Shown here one piece after another: positions 52,960-61,798 of a DNA stretch of 64,000 nt. Every line of letters begins with the position of its first letter. Within the stretch, counting starts at the first letter, position 1. The DNA lies in NCBI GenBank assembly GCA_947458455.1, contig CANGYJ010000004.1, forward strand, positions 186,001-250,000, written 5' to 3'. Source of the stretch: Verrucomicrobiaceae bacterium. Its GTDB lineage: Bacteria > Verrucomicrobiota > Verrucomicrobiia > Verrucomicrobiales > Verrucomicrobiaceae. A program made the translations under genes and the position numbers. Below the pieces are notes generated by a model. It was given only the letters and a program-made list of their open reading frames with translations, made no database searches and was not told the DNA's origin.

Positions 52960-53835
52960 TCACTTTCGCTTCATCAGCTCCCGCAATATCGCATTTGGGA
53001 ATCTTCGGCTCGGCGTAATCGCATAAAAGCTTTCCTTGATCTGCGGGAACTTGTACCGCTCGACGAGCGCTCCACTGGCCAGCTCGTCTTTAACAACCAC
53101 AGGTGGCACAAGGGTCACGCCATTCGTTTCGCGGGCCATGAGACGCAACATGGCCATGTCATCCACCTCGGCGGCAATGATGGGACGGATGCCGGTTTGA
53201 TCCATGAGCACATCAAAGGCTGCGCGGATACTGCTTTCGAGGCTGGGAAGTACGATGGGCGTGGTGCGCAGGTCCTCGGGGAAGCGAAAAGGCTTCATGC
53301 CGCGTTTTTTGTGGCCGACGAGGCTCACGGGCTGCTCGTCGAGCAGGTGACTGTGCCAGCCGGTTTCGGCATCGCGACGCACGGGTGTGTTCGAGAGCAC
53401 CACATCGAGCGTGTGGGTCTGTAGCTGTGCCAAAAGCTCTCGAAGCGTGCCGGAGTGGATGATGAGTTCCACGTCATCGCGTGTGATCAACGGGCGCAGG
53501 AAGCCGAGCTGGAAGTTGCGCGAGAGATTCGAGGCGGCGCCTACTCGCAGGTAGCCACGGCTGCGTTTGCCGCGGTTTTGCAGCAGGTCCGTCAGCTCCT
53601 CGCCGCTGCGGAAGATGGAGTCCGCATACTCAAGGGCGATGCGACCTGCCTCGGTGAGCACAAGCGCCTTGTGCTTCCGCTCAAACAATGGCTGGCCGAG
53701 GTTTTTCTCCAGGCTGCGAAGCTGCACGCTGAGCGCTGATTGCGAGAGCTTCAGATGCCGCGCGGCCTTGGTGAGGCTGCCCTCGGTGGCGATGGCGTGG
53801 AAGTAGCGGAGGTGGTGGTAGTTCAAAAAGGCCAT
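52960..53835 (-). CDS. LysR-family transcriptional regulator (NhaR-like)
   Basis: 291 residues, normal for LysR. The winged helix-turn-helix is at the N-terminus: LNYHHLRYFHAIATEGSLTKAARHLKLSQSALSVQLRSLEKNLGQPLFERK. The N-terminal N-Y-H-H-L-R-Y-F is the NhaR-like variant. The effector domain has YLRVGAASNLSRN, VVLSNTPVRRD and ATE-like positions around ETNGVTLVPPVV. It is encoded divergently from dabB, with an 84-base intergenic region; LysR regulators commonly control the divergent operon, and LysR genes sit next to DIC transporter genes elsewhere. It is the likely activator of the inorganic-carbon cluster. Confidence 0.9.
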   Translation of the reverse strand: MAFLNYHHLRYFHAIATEGSLTKAARHLKLSQSALSVQLRSLEKNLGQPLFERKHKALVLTEAGRIALEYADSIFRSGEELTDLLQNRGKRSRGYLRVGAASNLSRNFQLGFLRPLITRDDVELIIHSGTLRELLAQLQTHTLDVVLSNTPVRRDAETGWHSHLLDEQPVSLVGHKKRGMKPFRFPEDLRTTPIVLPSLESSIRAAFDVLMDQTGIRPIIAAEVDDMAMLRLMARETNGVTLVPPVVVKDELASGALVERYKFPQIKESFYAITPSRRFPNAILRELMKRK

Positions 53836-53919
53836 GACGGCATGCTTTTAGCAAAGCGAACGATTCCTGGCAAAACATGAATTGGAGAGAAGCGAGGCGG
53901 GAGAGCATAGACTACGCCC
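53836..53919 (+). promoter_or_regulatory. Divergent regulatory region between the LysR gene and dabB
   Basis: An 84-base gap carries both promoters. An imperfect inverted repeat TTTTAGC (about 53847-53853) and GGCAAAA (about 53870) could be a LysR site, being a loose partly symmetrical pair with T and A ends. No clear -10/-35 pair or Shine-Dalgarno was recognised. The site is proposed from position and symmetry only. Confidence 0.35.
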
Positions 53920-55500
53920 ATGAACTCCACTCTCCCCATGACGACCCTCGCCCAGACCCCGCCGCAGATGCTCGAAGCCCCCGAATGGATGACGCCGCTG
54001 GTTTTTGTGGCCGCAGTGATCGCGGGAACGATGATCCGGCAGGGACGCCAGGCTGCCGAGGGCGCGACTTGGGTGGCGCGGTTGTTTTTTGTGACGGCGC
54101 TGATCCTCGCGGGTGGTGTGATGCTCTCAGGCCCGATGCGGCTGGAGTTCGCGGCCTGGGGACCGGCAAAGCTGGCGCTGCTGGTCGATCCGCTCTCCGC
54201 GCTGATGTTTTTGTTGGTTAGCTTTTTGGGCATCGTGGTGACGCGCTACGCGGTGAACTACCTCGACGGCGATCCTGGGCAGGCGACCTTCTCTCGCTGG
54301 CTGGTGCTGGCGCTGGCGAGCGTGCTGGTGCTGGTGCTTTCGAGCAATCTGCTGCTCTTCACCGCCGCATGGATCGCCACGAGCCTGAGTTTGCATCAAT
54401 TGCTCACCTTCTACCGCGAGCGGCCGGCGGCGGTGATCGCGGCGCGGAAAAAATTCATCATCAGCCGGCTGGCGGACGCGTGTATGATCACGGCGCTGGT
54501 GCTGGTGTGGCACGGGCATGGCACATGGGAGTTTCATGAGCTCTTCGCAAATCCCGCGGGACCGCACTCGGGTCTGGTGGCTGGATTGCTCGTCGCGGCG
54601 GCCATGTTGAAGTCCGCGCAGTTCCCCTTCCACTCCTGGCTGCCGGACACGCTGGAGACACCGACGCCGGTCTCCGCGCTGATGCATGCGGGCATCATCA
54701 ATGCGGGCGGCTTTCTCATCGTGCGGCTGAGCCCGCTGGTGACGCAATCCTCCACGGCGCTGAATACGCTGGCGCTGCTCGGAGCCTTCACGGCGCTGTT
54801 TGCCAGTGTGATCATGATGACGCAGACGAGCATCAAAAAGTCGCTCGCGTGGTCCACGGTGGCGCAGATGGGTTTCATGATGTTGCAATGCGGCCTCGGC
54901 GCCTTCGCGCTGGCGATGATGCACATCGTGGCGCACTCGCTCTACAAAGCGCATGCCTTCCTGAGCAGCGGCAGCGTGGTGAATCTCGCGAAGTCGGCCT
55001 GGACGCCTGTCGGACGGCCCGCAGCGCATCCGCTGGTGGTGCTGGGTTCGCTCGCGGTGTCGATTGCGATCGGTTTGGGTGTCGCGGCGGCTTTCCGCTT
55101 CGATCTGGCGAATGATCCGGGTCAGGTGCTGCTCATTGCGGTCTTCATCATGGCGATGTCCCACCTGCTGTGGACGCTCTGGAGCAGCAGCATGCGGCAA
55201 AGGCTCATCCTGCGCGGTATTGGTCTCGTCGTGGCGGCCACAGCGGCGTGTTTCGCGCTGCATGCGGGCTTTGAGCACCTGCTGGCGACCAGTGTGCCGG
55301 CCTACGCGCCGCTACGCAGCGGGGTAGAGCATGCGGTGATGATCCTCGTGGCGCTGCTCTTCCTCGCGGTGCTCGTTTTCCAATCGCAACTGCCCGCCTG
55401 GGCCTCACGCCCAGCCTTCCAGCGCCTCTACGTGCATGCCAGCAATGGCTTCTACCTCGGCACGCTCTTCAACCGGATCACGCAGAAATTCATCGCCTGA
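53920..55500 (+). CDS. dabB: DabB, proton-conducting NuoL-like subunit of the DAB inorganic-carbon transporter
   Basis: 526 residues with about 13 hydrophobic segments. It belongs to the NuoL/MrpA family of proton channels: SAQFPFHSWLPDTLETPTPVSALMHAGIINAGGFLIVRLSP is the signature of the second antiporter-like half, with the conserved His/Lys in the MLKSAQFPFHSW context. ATG 53920 is used; 53938 is an alternative. DabB supplies the proton gradient coupling for DabA, which hydrates CO2 to bicarbonate. It precedes dabA with 23 bases between, the usual gene order. Confidence 0.92.
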   Translation: MNSTLPMTTLAQTPPQMLEAPEWMTPLVFVAAVIAGTMIRQGRQAAEGATWVARLFFVTALILAGGVMLSGPMRLEFAAWGPAKLALLVDPLSALMFLLVSFLGIVVTRYAVNYLDGDPGQATFSRWLVLALASVLVLVLSSNLLLFTAAWIATSLSLHQLLTFYRERPAAVIAARKKFIISRLADACMITALVLVWHGHGTWEFHELFANPAGPHSGLVAGLLVAAAMLKSAQFPFHSWLPDTLETPTPVSALMHAGIINAGGFLIVRLSPLVTQSSTALNTLALLGAFTALFASVIMMTQTSIKKSLAWSTVAQMGFMMLQCGLGAFALAMMHIVAHSLYKAHAFLSSGSVVNLAKSAWTPVGRPAAHPLVVLGSLAVSIAIGLGVAAAFRFDLANDPGQVLLIAVFIMAMSHLLWTLWSSSMRQRLILRGIGLVVAATAACFALHAGFEHLLATSVPAYAPLRSGVEHAVMILVALLFLAVLVFQSQLPAWASRPAFQRLYVHASNGFYLGTLFNRITQKFIA

Positions 55501-55523
55501 AAAACCTCACGCCTCCTCCTTAT

Positions 55524-58016
55524 ATGAACACCACCCTCGAAGCTGCGACCGAAGTTCTCGCCATCAAGAAGCCCGTCGTCGTGACAGACAAGCCGAACTG
55601 GCTGCGGCATGCCCGCAATGCCTGCCTGCGCGTGCCGCCGCTGTGGCCGCTGCAGAGTTTCGTGGCTGTGAATCCCTTTGTCGGCCTCACCGGCCGGCCG
55701 TTTGCGGAGGTGTGCGGCCTCATGCAGCGCGTCACGCACGAAAGCATGCTCATGAGCGTGGACTACTTTCAGCAGCAGTTCGCCAGAGGACGCATCACCA
55801 CGCCGGACCTCGCGGCAGCGATTCAGCTCAGCGGTGCGGGGATCAGCACTGCGGATCTGCTCGCTTGGCTGAAGAATCCCGAGCCGCAACCGCTCGTGGG
55901 CCTGCAAAGCCTCGCCGATATCGCCACGACGCGGTTTGGCGGCCGCTGGAGCACGCTCATCACCGAGGAGATCTCAAAATGGTGCGCGGCTTACTTTGAC
56001 GAAGGTCAATCCGCCTGGCGCATGCCGTGGAAGAAGCAGTCGCTCTTCGCCGCATGGCGGCAGGCGGCGCTGGTGGATGTCACGCCGGAGCTCATCGGCT
56101 TCAGAGGCTTCCGCAAGGTCGTCACCGGCCTGCCGGAGAGCACGGCGGACGCGGTCAGCATGATGCTCGACCTGCTCGGTGTTCCCGCCGCGAAGGTGGA
56201 GGACTACCTGCACCGCCTTGTGATGACGCTGCCCGGCTGGAGCAGCTACGTGCAGTATCAGGTGCGCGACAAGGCCATGCACGGCACGCACGATGAATCG
56301 CTGCTCGACCTGCTCGCGGTGCGGCTGGCGTTTGAGACGCAGCTCGCGCGGCAGTTTGATGATGCCGACCTCCGCGAGGAGTGGCTGCATGGCTTCGCCT
56401 TTGAAAAAGCCGCGTCGCAGGACAAACAACTCCTGTGGCATGCCGCGCTCGAACTCAGCTTCCAGCGCGAGCTTTGCGCGAAGATCACGCAAAGCGCCGC
56501 GCAGGCACCGAGCGAGCCCAAAGAGCGTCCCGCAGTGCAGGCGGTGTTTTGCATCGACGTGCGCTCCGAGGTCATGCGGCGCTCGCTCGAGGCCGCATCG
56601 CCTGAAATCGAGACGATGGGCTTCGCGGGCTTCTTTGGCATGCCCATTGAATACATCCCCTTCGGCCAGCGGCATGGCACCTCGCAGGTGCCGGTGCTCT
56701 TCACGCCGAAGTATCGCATCCGCGAGCATCTGCCTCAGGCCACGCCGGAGCAGGAAAAAGACGCGCGGCGGAAACTGCAGGTCGGCCGCCGTGTCGCGCA
56801 CTCGTGGAATGCCTTCAAAACCTCCGCGGTGAGCTGTTTCAGCTTCGTCGAGGCTGCGGGCGTCGGCTTCGCGTGGAAACTCGTGAAGGACGGCTTTCAG
56901 CTCGGCAAACACGACTCACACAGCTGCCCCTCCTGCGCCGCGCCAAATCTGCACGAGCACAAACGCCTCATCCCCGATCCGCTCGATGACACGCAAGCCG
57001 AGGCCGGCATCCCGCCGGAGGACCAGGTCCAGCTCGCGCTCGGTGCGCTGAAAAACATGGGCCTCACCTCGAATTTCAGCCGCCTCGTCATGCTCTGCGG
57101 CCACGGCAGCAACACCACGAACAATCCGTATGCCGCCGGACTCGATTGCGGTGCCTGCGGAGGTCACGCGGGCGATTCAAACGCCCGCGTCGCCGCCGCC
57201 ATCCTCAATCAACCGATGGTCCGCACCGTGCTGGAGGGCGAAGGCATCCGCATCCCGCAGGACACACGCTTCATCGCCGCCCTGCACGACACCACCACGG
57301 ATGCGATCACGCTCTTTGATGCCGCCAAAGTGCCGCTCTCCCATGAGACGGACCTGTTGCAGCTCCAGCTCTGGCTGGATGAAGGGTCCAAACGCTGCCG
57401 CCAGCAACGCGCCGCCAGTCTCGGCCTCGCCAGCGCCGAGGAGGCCGAGCTCGACCAGCTCATCCACGAGCGCAGCCGCGATTGGTCGCAGGTTCGGCCC
57501 GAGTGGGGCCTCGCCGGCAATGCCGCCTTCATCGCCGCGCCCCGCGAGCGCACCCGGCACCTCAATCTCGGCGGTCGCGTCTTTTTGCACAACTACCGCC
57601 ACAGCGCCGACACCATGAAAAGCACGCTCGAGCTCATCATGACCGCGCCCATGGTCGTCGCGAACTGGATCAACCTCCAATACTACGCCAGCACCGTGAA
57701 CAATCGCCTCTGGGGCAGCGGCAACAAGGTCACGCACAACGTCGTCGGCACCTTCGGCATCCAACAGGGCAACGGCGGTGATTTGCAAGCCGGCCTGCCA
57801 CTGCAAAGCATCCATAACGGCGAGACCTGGATGCACGAGCCCGTCCGCCTCAGCGTCCTCATCGAAGCCCCGCGCAGTGACCTCGACGCCGTCATCGCCA
57901 AGCACGAAAGCGTACGTCAGCTCGTCGAAAACGGCTGGCTCCACCTCTTCGCCATCGAGGACGAGGGCCGGGTGATCGTGAGGCGCATTTCGGGCGAAAG
58001 CTGGCAGGCTGCATGA
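55524..58016 (+). CDS. dabA: DabA (DUF2309/UPF0753), zinc carbonic-anhydrase-like subunit of the DAB transporter
   Basis: 830 residues, the family length. The zinc site of DabA is visible as C343 and D345 in FCIDVRSEVMRR, H527 in CGHGSNTTNNPYAAGLDCG, and C542 in the same block; the H-C spacing of 15 matches characterised DabA. These residues bind Zn as in beta-type carbonic anhydrases. With DabB it converts CO2 to bicarbonate vectorially, energised by the membrane gradient. Other conserved parts are LWPLQSFVAVNPFVG near the N-terminus and GVGFAWKLVKDGF. It stands between dabB and sbtA. Confidence 0.96.
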   Translation: MNTTLEAATEVLAIKKPVVVTDKPNWLRHARNACLRVPPLWPLQSFVAVNPFVGLTGRPFAEVCGLMQRVTHESMLMSVDYFQQQFARGRITTPDLAAAIQLSGAGISTADLLAWLKNPEPQPLVGLQSLADIATTRFGGRWSTLITEEISKWCAAYFDEGQSAWRMPWKKQSLFAAWRQAALVDVTPELIGFRGFRKVVTGLPESTADAVSMMLDLLGVPAAKVEDYLHRLVMTLPGWSSYVQYQVRDKAMHGTHDESLLDLLAVRLAFETQLARQFDDADLREEWLHGFAFEKAASQDKQLLWHAALELSFQRELCAKITQSAAQAPSEPKERPAVQAVFCIDVRSEVMRRSLEAASPEIETMGFAGFFGMPIEYIPFGQRHGTSQVPVLFTPKYRIREHLPQATPEQEKDARRKLQVGRRVAHSWNAFKTSAVSCFSFVEAAGVGFAWKLVKDGFQLGKHDSHSCPSCAAPNLHEHKRLIPDPLDDTQAEAGIPPEDQVQLALGALKNMGLTSNFSRLVMLCGHGSNTTNNPYAAGLDCGACGGHAGDSNARVAAAILNQPMVRTVLEGEGIRIPQDTRFIAALHDTTTDAITLFDAAKVPLSHETDLLQLQLWLDEGSKRCRQQRAASLGLASAEEAELDQLIHERSRDWSQVRPEWGLAGNAAFIAAPRERTRHLNLGGRVFLHNYRHSADTMKSTLELIMTAPMVVANWINLQYYASTVNNRLWGSGNKVTHNVVGTFGIQQGNGGDLQAGLPLQSIHNGETWMHEPVRLSVLIEAPRSDLDAVIAKHESVRQLVENGWLHLFAIEDEGRVIVRRISGESWQAA

Positions 58017-58053
58017 TTCTTCGACCATTCGATCAACACACTCAGCACTCGAA

Positions 58054-59034
58054 ATGGACCTCCTCACGGCGATTCAATCCAACCTGCTCAGCCCGGCGGT
58101 ATTGTTTTTTGTGCTCGGCGTCTTCGCGGCGGTTTCGAAAAGCGATTTGAAGTTCCCTGAGTCGCTCTACACGACGCTGACGATCTACCTGCTCATCGCC
58201 ATCGGCTTCAAAGGCGGCGTGGCGATCCACGAAGCGGGCGTCGGGGCGGTGTGGCTGCCTGCGCTCGCGGCGATGGCGCTGGGCGGGTTGATCCCGCTGT
58301 GGACGTATCCGGTGCTGCGAAAGCTGGGCAGCTTCAGCATCGCAGATGCCGGAGCCATCGCGGCCCATTACGGCAGCGTGAGTGCAGTCACTTTTATCGC
58401 GGCGACGAACTTCCTCAAAAGCATCCACGAGCCTTTCGAGAACTATGCGTCGACCTTTCTCGCCGTGATGGAATCGCCCGCGATCATTGTCGGCGTCATG
58501 CTGGGCAAAGGAGCCTTCGGTGGGAAGTTTTCGCTGTCCGATCAAGGCGTGCGTCATGCGCTGCGGGATGCGGTACTTGGCCGAGGCGTGCTGCTGCTCA
58601 TCGGCGCGATGGTCATCGGGGCGCTGAGTGGCAAAAATGGCATGAACTCGGTCGAGGGTTTCTTTGTGACGCCGTTTCAAGGCGTGCTGGCTTTGTTCCT
58701 CCTCGAAATGGGCATGGTGGCGGGGCGCAGGCTGGGGGATTTGAAGAAGGTCGGCGTCTTCCTCCTGCTCTTCGGCCTCATCGCTCCGGTGGTGCATGGT
58801 GCGGCGGGCGTGCTGCTGGGCACTTGGGTAGGCCTGAGCACGGGCGGGGCGATGCTGCTGGGCGTCCTGGCCGCGAGCGCGAGCTACATCGCCGCGCCCG
58901 CTGCGGTGCGTCTTTCGCTGCCGGAGGCCAATCCGACCTATTCGCTCACAGCTGCGCTTGCCATCACCTTTCCCTTCAACATCACCGTTGGTGTGCCGTT
59001 CTTCTTTGAAATCGCCAAACGTCTCCAGCCATGA
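58054..59034 (+). CDS. sbtA: SbtA-type sodium-dependent bicarbonate transporter
   Basis: 326 residues, about ten hydrophobic segments in two repeated halves (first half with LTIYLLIAIGFKGGVAIHE; second with GAMVIGALSGKNGMNSVEGFFVTPFQGVLALFLLEMGMVAGRR). Signature parts are AGAIAAHYGSVSAVTFIAA and ASASYIAAPAAVRLSLPEANPTYS. SbtA proteins co-transport Na+ and bicarbonate into the cell and are inhibited by SbtB. It starts 37 bases after dabA, and its stop overlaps the sbtB-like gene by four bases. Confidence 0.92.
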   Translation: MDLLTAIQSNLLSPAVLFFVLGVFAAVSKSDLKFPESLYTTLTIYLLIAIGFKGGVAIHEAGVGAVWLPALAAMALGGLIPLWTYPVLRKLGSFSIADAGAIAAHYGSVSAVTFIAATNFLKSIHEPFENYASTFLAVMESPAIIVGVMLGKGAFGGKFSLSDQGVRHALRDAVLGRGVLLLIGAMVIGALSGKNGMNSVEGFFVTPFQGVLALFLLEMGMVAGRRLGDLKKVGVFLLLFGLIAPVVHGAAGVLLGTWVGLSTGGAMLLGVLAASASYIAAPAAVRLSLPEANPTYSLTAALAITFPFNITVGVPFFFEIAKRLQP

Positions 59035-59333
59035 ACCTGCATCCCATGAAACTCGTGACTATCATCTGCGAGGCCATCCTCGAAGAGCGAGTGGTCGAAC
59101 TCCTGCGTGAATCTGGAGCGCACGGCCACACGGCCTTCAACGTGCGTGGCAGCGGCCATCAGGGTGAACGCACGGCAGACATTACGGAGACGGGCAATGT
59201 GCAGATCCAGGTCATCGTGAAGCCCACCGTGGCCACCACCGTGCTGGAGCGGCTGCATCGCGAGCTTTTCGCCGCCTATGCCATGGTCGCCTATGAAAGT
59301 GAAGTGCATGTGATGCGACCGGATAAGTTTTGA
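59031..59333 (+). CDS. sbtB: SbtB-like PII signal protein
   Basis: 100 residues (a shorter start, MKLVTIICEAILE, is possible at 59046). The ferredoxin-like PII fold shows in MKLVTIICEAILEERVVELLRESGAHGHTAFNVRGSG, a T-loop-like RGSGHQGERTADITETGNVQIQVIV, and VLERLHRELFAAYAMVAYESEV. The four-base overlap with sbtA (ATGA) is the usual sbtA-sbtB coupling. SbtB binds adenyl nucleotides and closes SbtA; whether the T-loop here does so is unproven. Confidence 0.82.
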   Translation: MNLHPMKLVTIICEAILEERVVELLRESGAHGHTAFNVRGSGHQGERTADITETGNVQIQVIVKPTVATTVLERLHRELFAAYAMVAYESEVHVMRPDKF

Positions 59334-59348
59334 ATCCTCAAGTTGGGT

Positions 59349-59365
59349 GTGGCGGCTGCCGCCAC
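59349..59365. repeat. Palindrome between sbtB and the SulP-CA gene
   Basis: GTGGCGG (59349-59355), loop CTG, CCGCCAC (59359-59365), directly after sbtB. No T-run follows, so it is not a standard terminator. It resembles REP-type GTGGCGGCTGCCGCCAC palindromes. The remaining gap to 59472 holds no recognised promoter. Confidence 0.5.
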
Positions 59366-59472
59366 GTAGCCAATCGAAAGGAGATTTTGAGCTTCGAGAT
59401 ACTCTAACTGACGCTTTGAAATGGCGGAATCGTCAAAGCATGGTGTAGGGGCGTTATTTGCCTTTCCATACC

Positions 59473-61749
59473 ATGCCTCACAACCAAGCTCCTCTTTCTG
59501 TCACGCTGCCAAAAGACCTCACCGCGAGCATCGCGGTGTTTCTCGTGGCGCTGCCGCTGTGTCTTGGCATCGCGCTGGCATCGAATGCGCCGTTGTTTGC
59601 TGGTTTGATCTCCGGGATCGTGGGCGGGATCGTGGTGGGGATTTTGAGCGGCTCGCACAAAAGTGTGAGCGGACCGGCGGCGGGTCTGACGGCCATTGTG
59701 GCAGCGCAAATCGCTCTGCTGGGCAGTTTTGAGGCGTTTTTGGCGGCGGTGGCGATGGCGGGCGTGATTCAGATTTTGATGGGCACCTTCCGCCTGGGCT
59801 TCATCGCCTCGTTTTTCCCGATGAGCGTCATCAAAGGCCTGCTCGCCGCCATCGGCCTCATTTTGATCCTCAAACAGATCCCGCACGTGTTCGGTCATGA
59901 CGCGGATGTGGAGGGCGAGATGAGCTTTGAGCAGCCGGACCATGAAAACACCTTCACGGAACTCGTGGCGACGCTTTCGGACATCCTGCCCGGCGCGGCG
60001 CTGATCGGCATCGCGTCCGTTTTATTCCTCCTGGCCTGGGACAAGGTGAAGGCGCTCAAAAAGCTGCCCGTGCCCTCCGCGCTGATCGTGGTGGTGCTCG
60101 GCGTGGGCATCAATCTGCTGCTGCGGAAGATGGGCCACGCGTGGGAGGTGAAGGCCTCCCACCTCGTTCAGGTCCCGGCAGCCGGCGACTTCAAGGCCTT
60201 CCTCGGCTTTCTGCAATTCCCCGGTGTTGAGCACTTCAGCAATCCGCTCGTCTTCAAAGCCGCGATCACCGTGGCGCTCGTGGCCACGCTGGAGACGCTG
60301 CTCAATCTGGAGGCCGTCGATAAGATCGACCCCGACCAGCGCCAGTCGCCGCCGAACCGCGAACTCGTCGCGCAAGGCACCGGCAACCTCATCGCCGGCC
60401 TCATCGGCGGCCTGCCGATGACGAGCGTCATCGTGCGCTCCTCCGTGAACATCAACTCCGGCGGCAGGACGAAGCTCAGCGCCATCCTGCACGGCGTGCT
60501 GCTCATCGTCTGCGTCGTCACCGTGCCGCACTGGCTCAATGAGATCCCGCTTTCGGCTCTCGCGGCCATTTTGATCACCACCGGCTCCAAGCTGGCCAGC
60601 CCGAAGCTCTTCAAAGAAATGTGGACCGAGGGCGCGCCGCAGTTCCTGCCTTTCTTCATCACGATCAGCGCCATTGTGTTCACTGATTTGCTCACGGGCG
60701 TGCTCATCGGGCTCGGCAGCAGCATTCTTTTCATCCTCCACAGCAATCTGCGCCGCCCGCTGCGCCGCGTGATGGAAAAGCACGCCATGGGCGATGTGCT
60801 GCGCATCGAGCTGGCGAACCAGGTGAGCTTCCTGAACCGCGCTGCTTTGGAAAAAGTCTTCTACAGCGTGCCACGCGGCGGGCGGGTGCTCATCGACGCC
60901 CGCAGCACCGATTTCATCGACCCAGACATCCGCGACCTGCTCTCCGATCTGCGTGACAAGACGGCGCCCGCCCGCGGCATCGAGATCAGCTTCATCGGCA
61001 TGAAGGACCACAACTTCTTCGACGATTACGTGCAGTTCATCGACTACACGAGCCGCGAGGTGCAGAGCGGGCTGAATCCACAGTCCGTGCTCGAAATTTT
61101 GCAGGCGGGCAATCAGCGCTTCCTCGCCGGTGAGCGCATCCAGCGTGATTTTGGCCGTCAGATCACTGCCACGGCCACCGGGCAGTTCCCGATGGCCGCC
61201 GTGCTCGGCTGCATCGACTCCCGCGCCCCGGCGGAGACCGTTTTCGACCTCGGTCTCGGCGACATCTTCAGCGCCCGCGTGGCCGGCAACATCGCCACCA
61301 CCGAGCTGCTCGGCAGTTTGGAATACGCCTGCGCCGTCGTCGGTGCAAAGCTCGTCGTCGTGCTCGGTCACACGAGCTGCGGCGCAGTGAATGCAGCGGT
61401 CGACCTGCTTGCGGCGGCCAAGAAAGCCAGCGAAGCCACGCCTTGCGCCAACCTCGACGGCCTCGTCATCGAGATCCAGCGAGCCATCAATCCCGCCACG
61501 CTCAAAAAAGCCGATGCCTGGGCCCCCGGCGAAAAGGCCGCCTACACGAACGAAATCTCCCGCCTCAACGTCATCAAGACCATCAAGACCATCCGCCAGC
61601 GCAGCGCCACGCTCGACAAGCTCGTGCTCGAAGGCAAGATCGCCATCGTCGGCGCTCTTTATGATGTCACCAGCGGCGAGGTGAGCTTCTTCCAAACGTC
61701 GGAGTCCAGCGTGGCAAAGCTCAGCGTGCCGATGGTGGCTGTGGCGTAA
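59473..61749 (+). CDS. SulP-STAS-beta-carbonic anhydrase fusion (BicA-like DIC transporter with CA)
   Basis: 758 residues from ATG 59473. Residues 1-420 are a SulP transporter (LTASIAVFLVALPLCLGIALASNAPLFAGLISGIVGG is the first conserved block; GGLPMTSVIVRSSVN the second). A STAS domain follows at ~440-530 (VSFLNRAALEKVFYSVPRGGRVLIDARSTDFIDPDI). Residues ~545-758 are a beta-carbonic anhydrase: C580-I-D582-S-R584 (LGCIDSRAPAETVFD), and H633-x-x-C636 (VVVLGHTSCGAVNAA) as zinc ligands. Coupling bicarbonate/CO2 interconversion to SulP transport fits DIC uptake. The fusion follows sbtB by 139 bases. Confidence 0.95.
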   Translation: MPHNQAPLSVTLPKDLTASIAVFLVALPLCLGIALASNAPLFAGLISGIVGGIVVGILSGSHKSVSGPAAGLTAIVAAQIALLGSFEAFLAAVAMAGVIQILMGTFRLGFIASFFPMSVIKGLLAAIGLILILKQIPHVFGHDADVEGEMSFEQPDHENTFTELVATLSDILPGAALIGIASVLFLLAWDKVKALKKLPVPSALIVVVLGVGINLLLRKMGHAWEVKASHLVQVPAAGDFKAFLGFLQFPGVEHFSNPLVFKAAITVALVATLETLLNLEAVDKIDPDQRQSPPNRELVAQGTGNLIAGLIGGLPMTSVIVRSSVNINSGGRTKLSAILHGVLLIVCVVTVPHWLNEIPLSALAAILITTGSKLASPKLFKEMWTEGAPQFLPFFITISAIVFTDLLTGVLIGLGSSILFILHSNLRRPLRRVMEKHAMGDVLRIELANQVSFLNRAALEKVFYSVPRGGRVLIDARSTDFIDPDIRDLLSDLRDKTAPARGIEISFIGMKDHNFFDDYVQFIDYTSREVQSGLNPQSVLEILQAGNQRFLAGERIQRDFGRQITATATGQFPMAAVLGCIDSRAPAETVFDLGLGDIFSARVAGNIATTELLGSLEYACAVVGAKLVVVLGHTSCGAVNAAVDLLAAAKKASEATPCANLDGLVIEIQRAINPATLKKADAWAPGEKAAYTNEISRLNVIKTIKTIRQRSATLDKLVLEGKIAIVGALYDVTSGEVSFFQTSESSVAKLSVPMVAVA

Positions 61750-61798
61750 GTTTTTTCGCAGGGCGGAGCAGGCGGGAGCCGTTTAAGATGGCTCTCCC

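Noticed and set aside
59349..59365. Palindrome after sbtB as a rho-independent terminator
   Set aside because: No T-tract after the stem, and the downstream SulP-CA gene is likely in the same functional block.
52960..61749. Cluster as part of a carboxysome or autotrophic CO2-fixation locus
   Set aside because: No RuBisCO, phosphoribulokinase or shell protein is in the window; only uptake and hydration genes are present.
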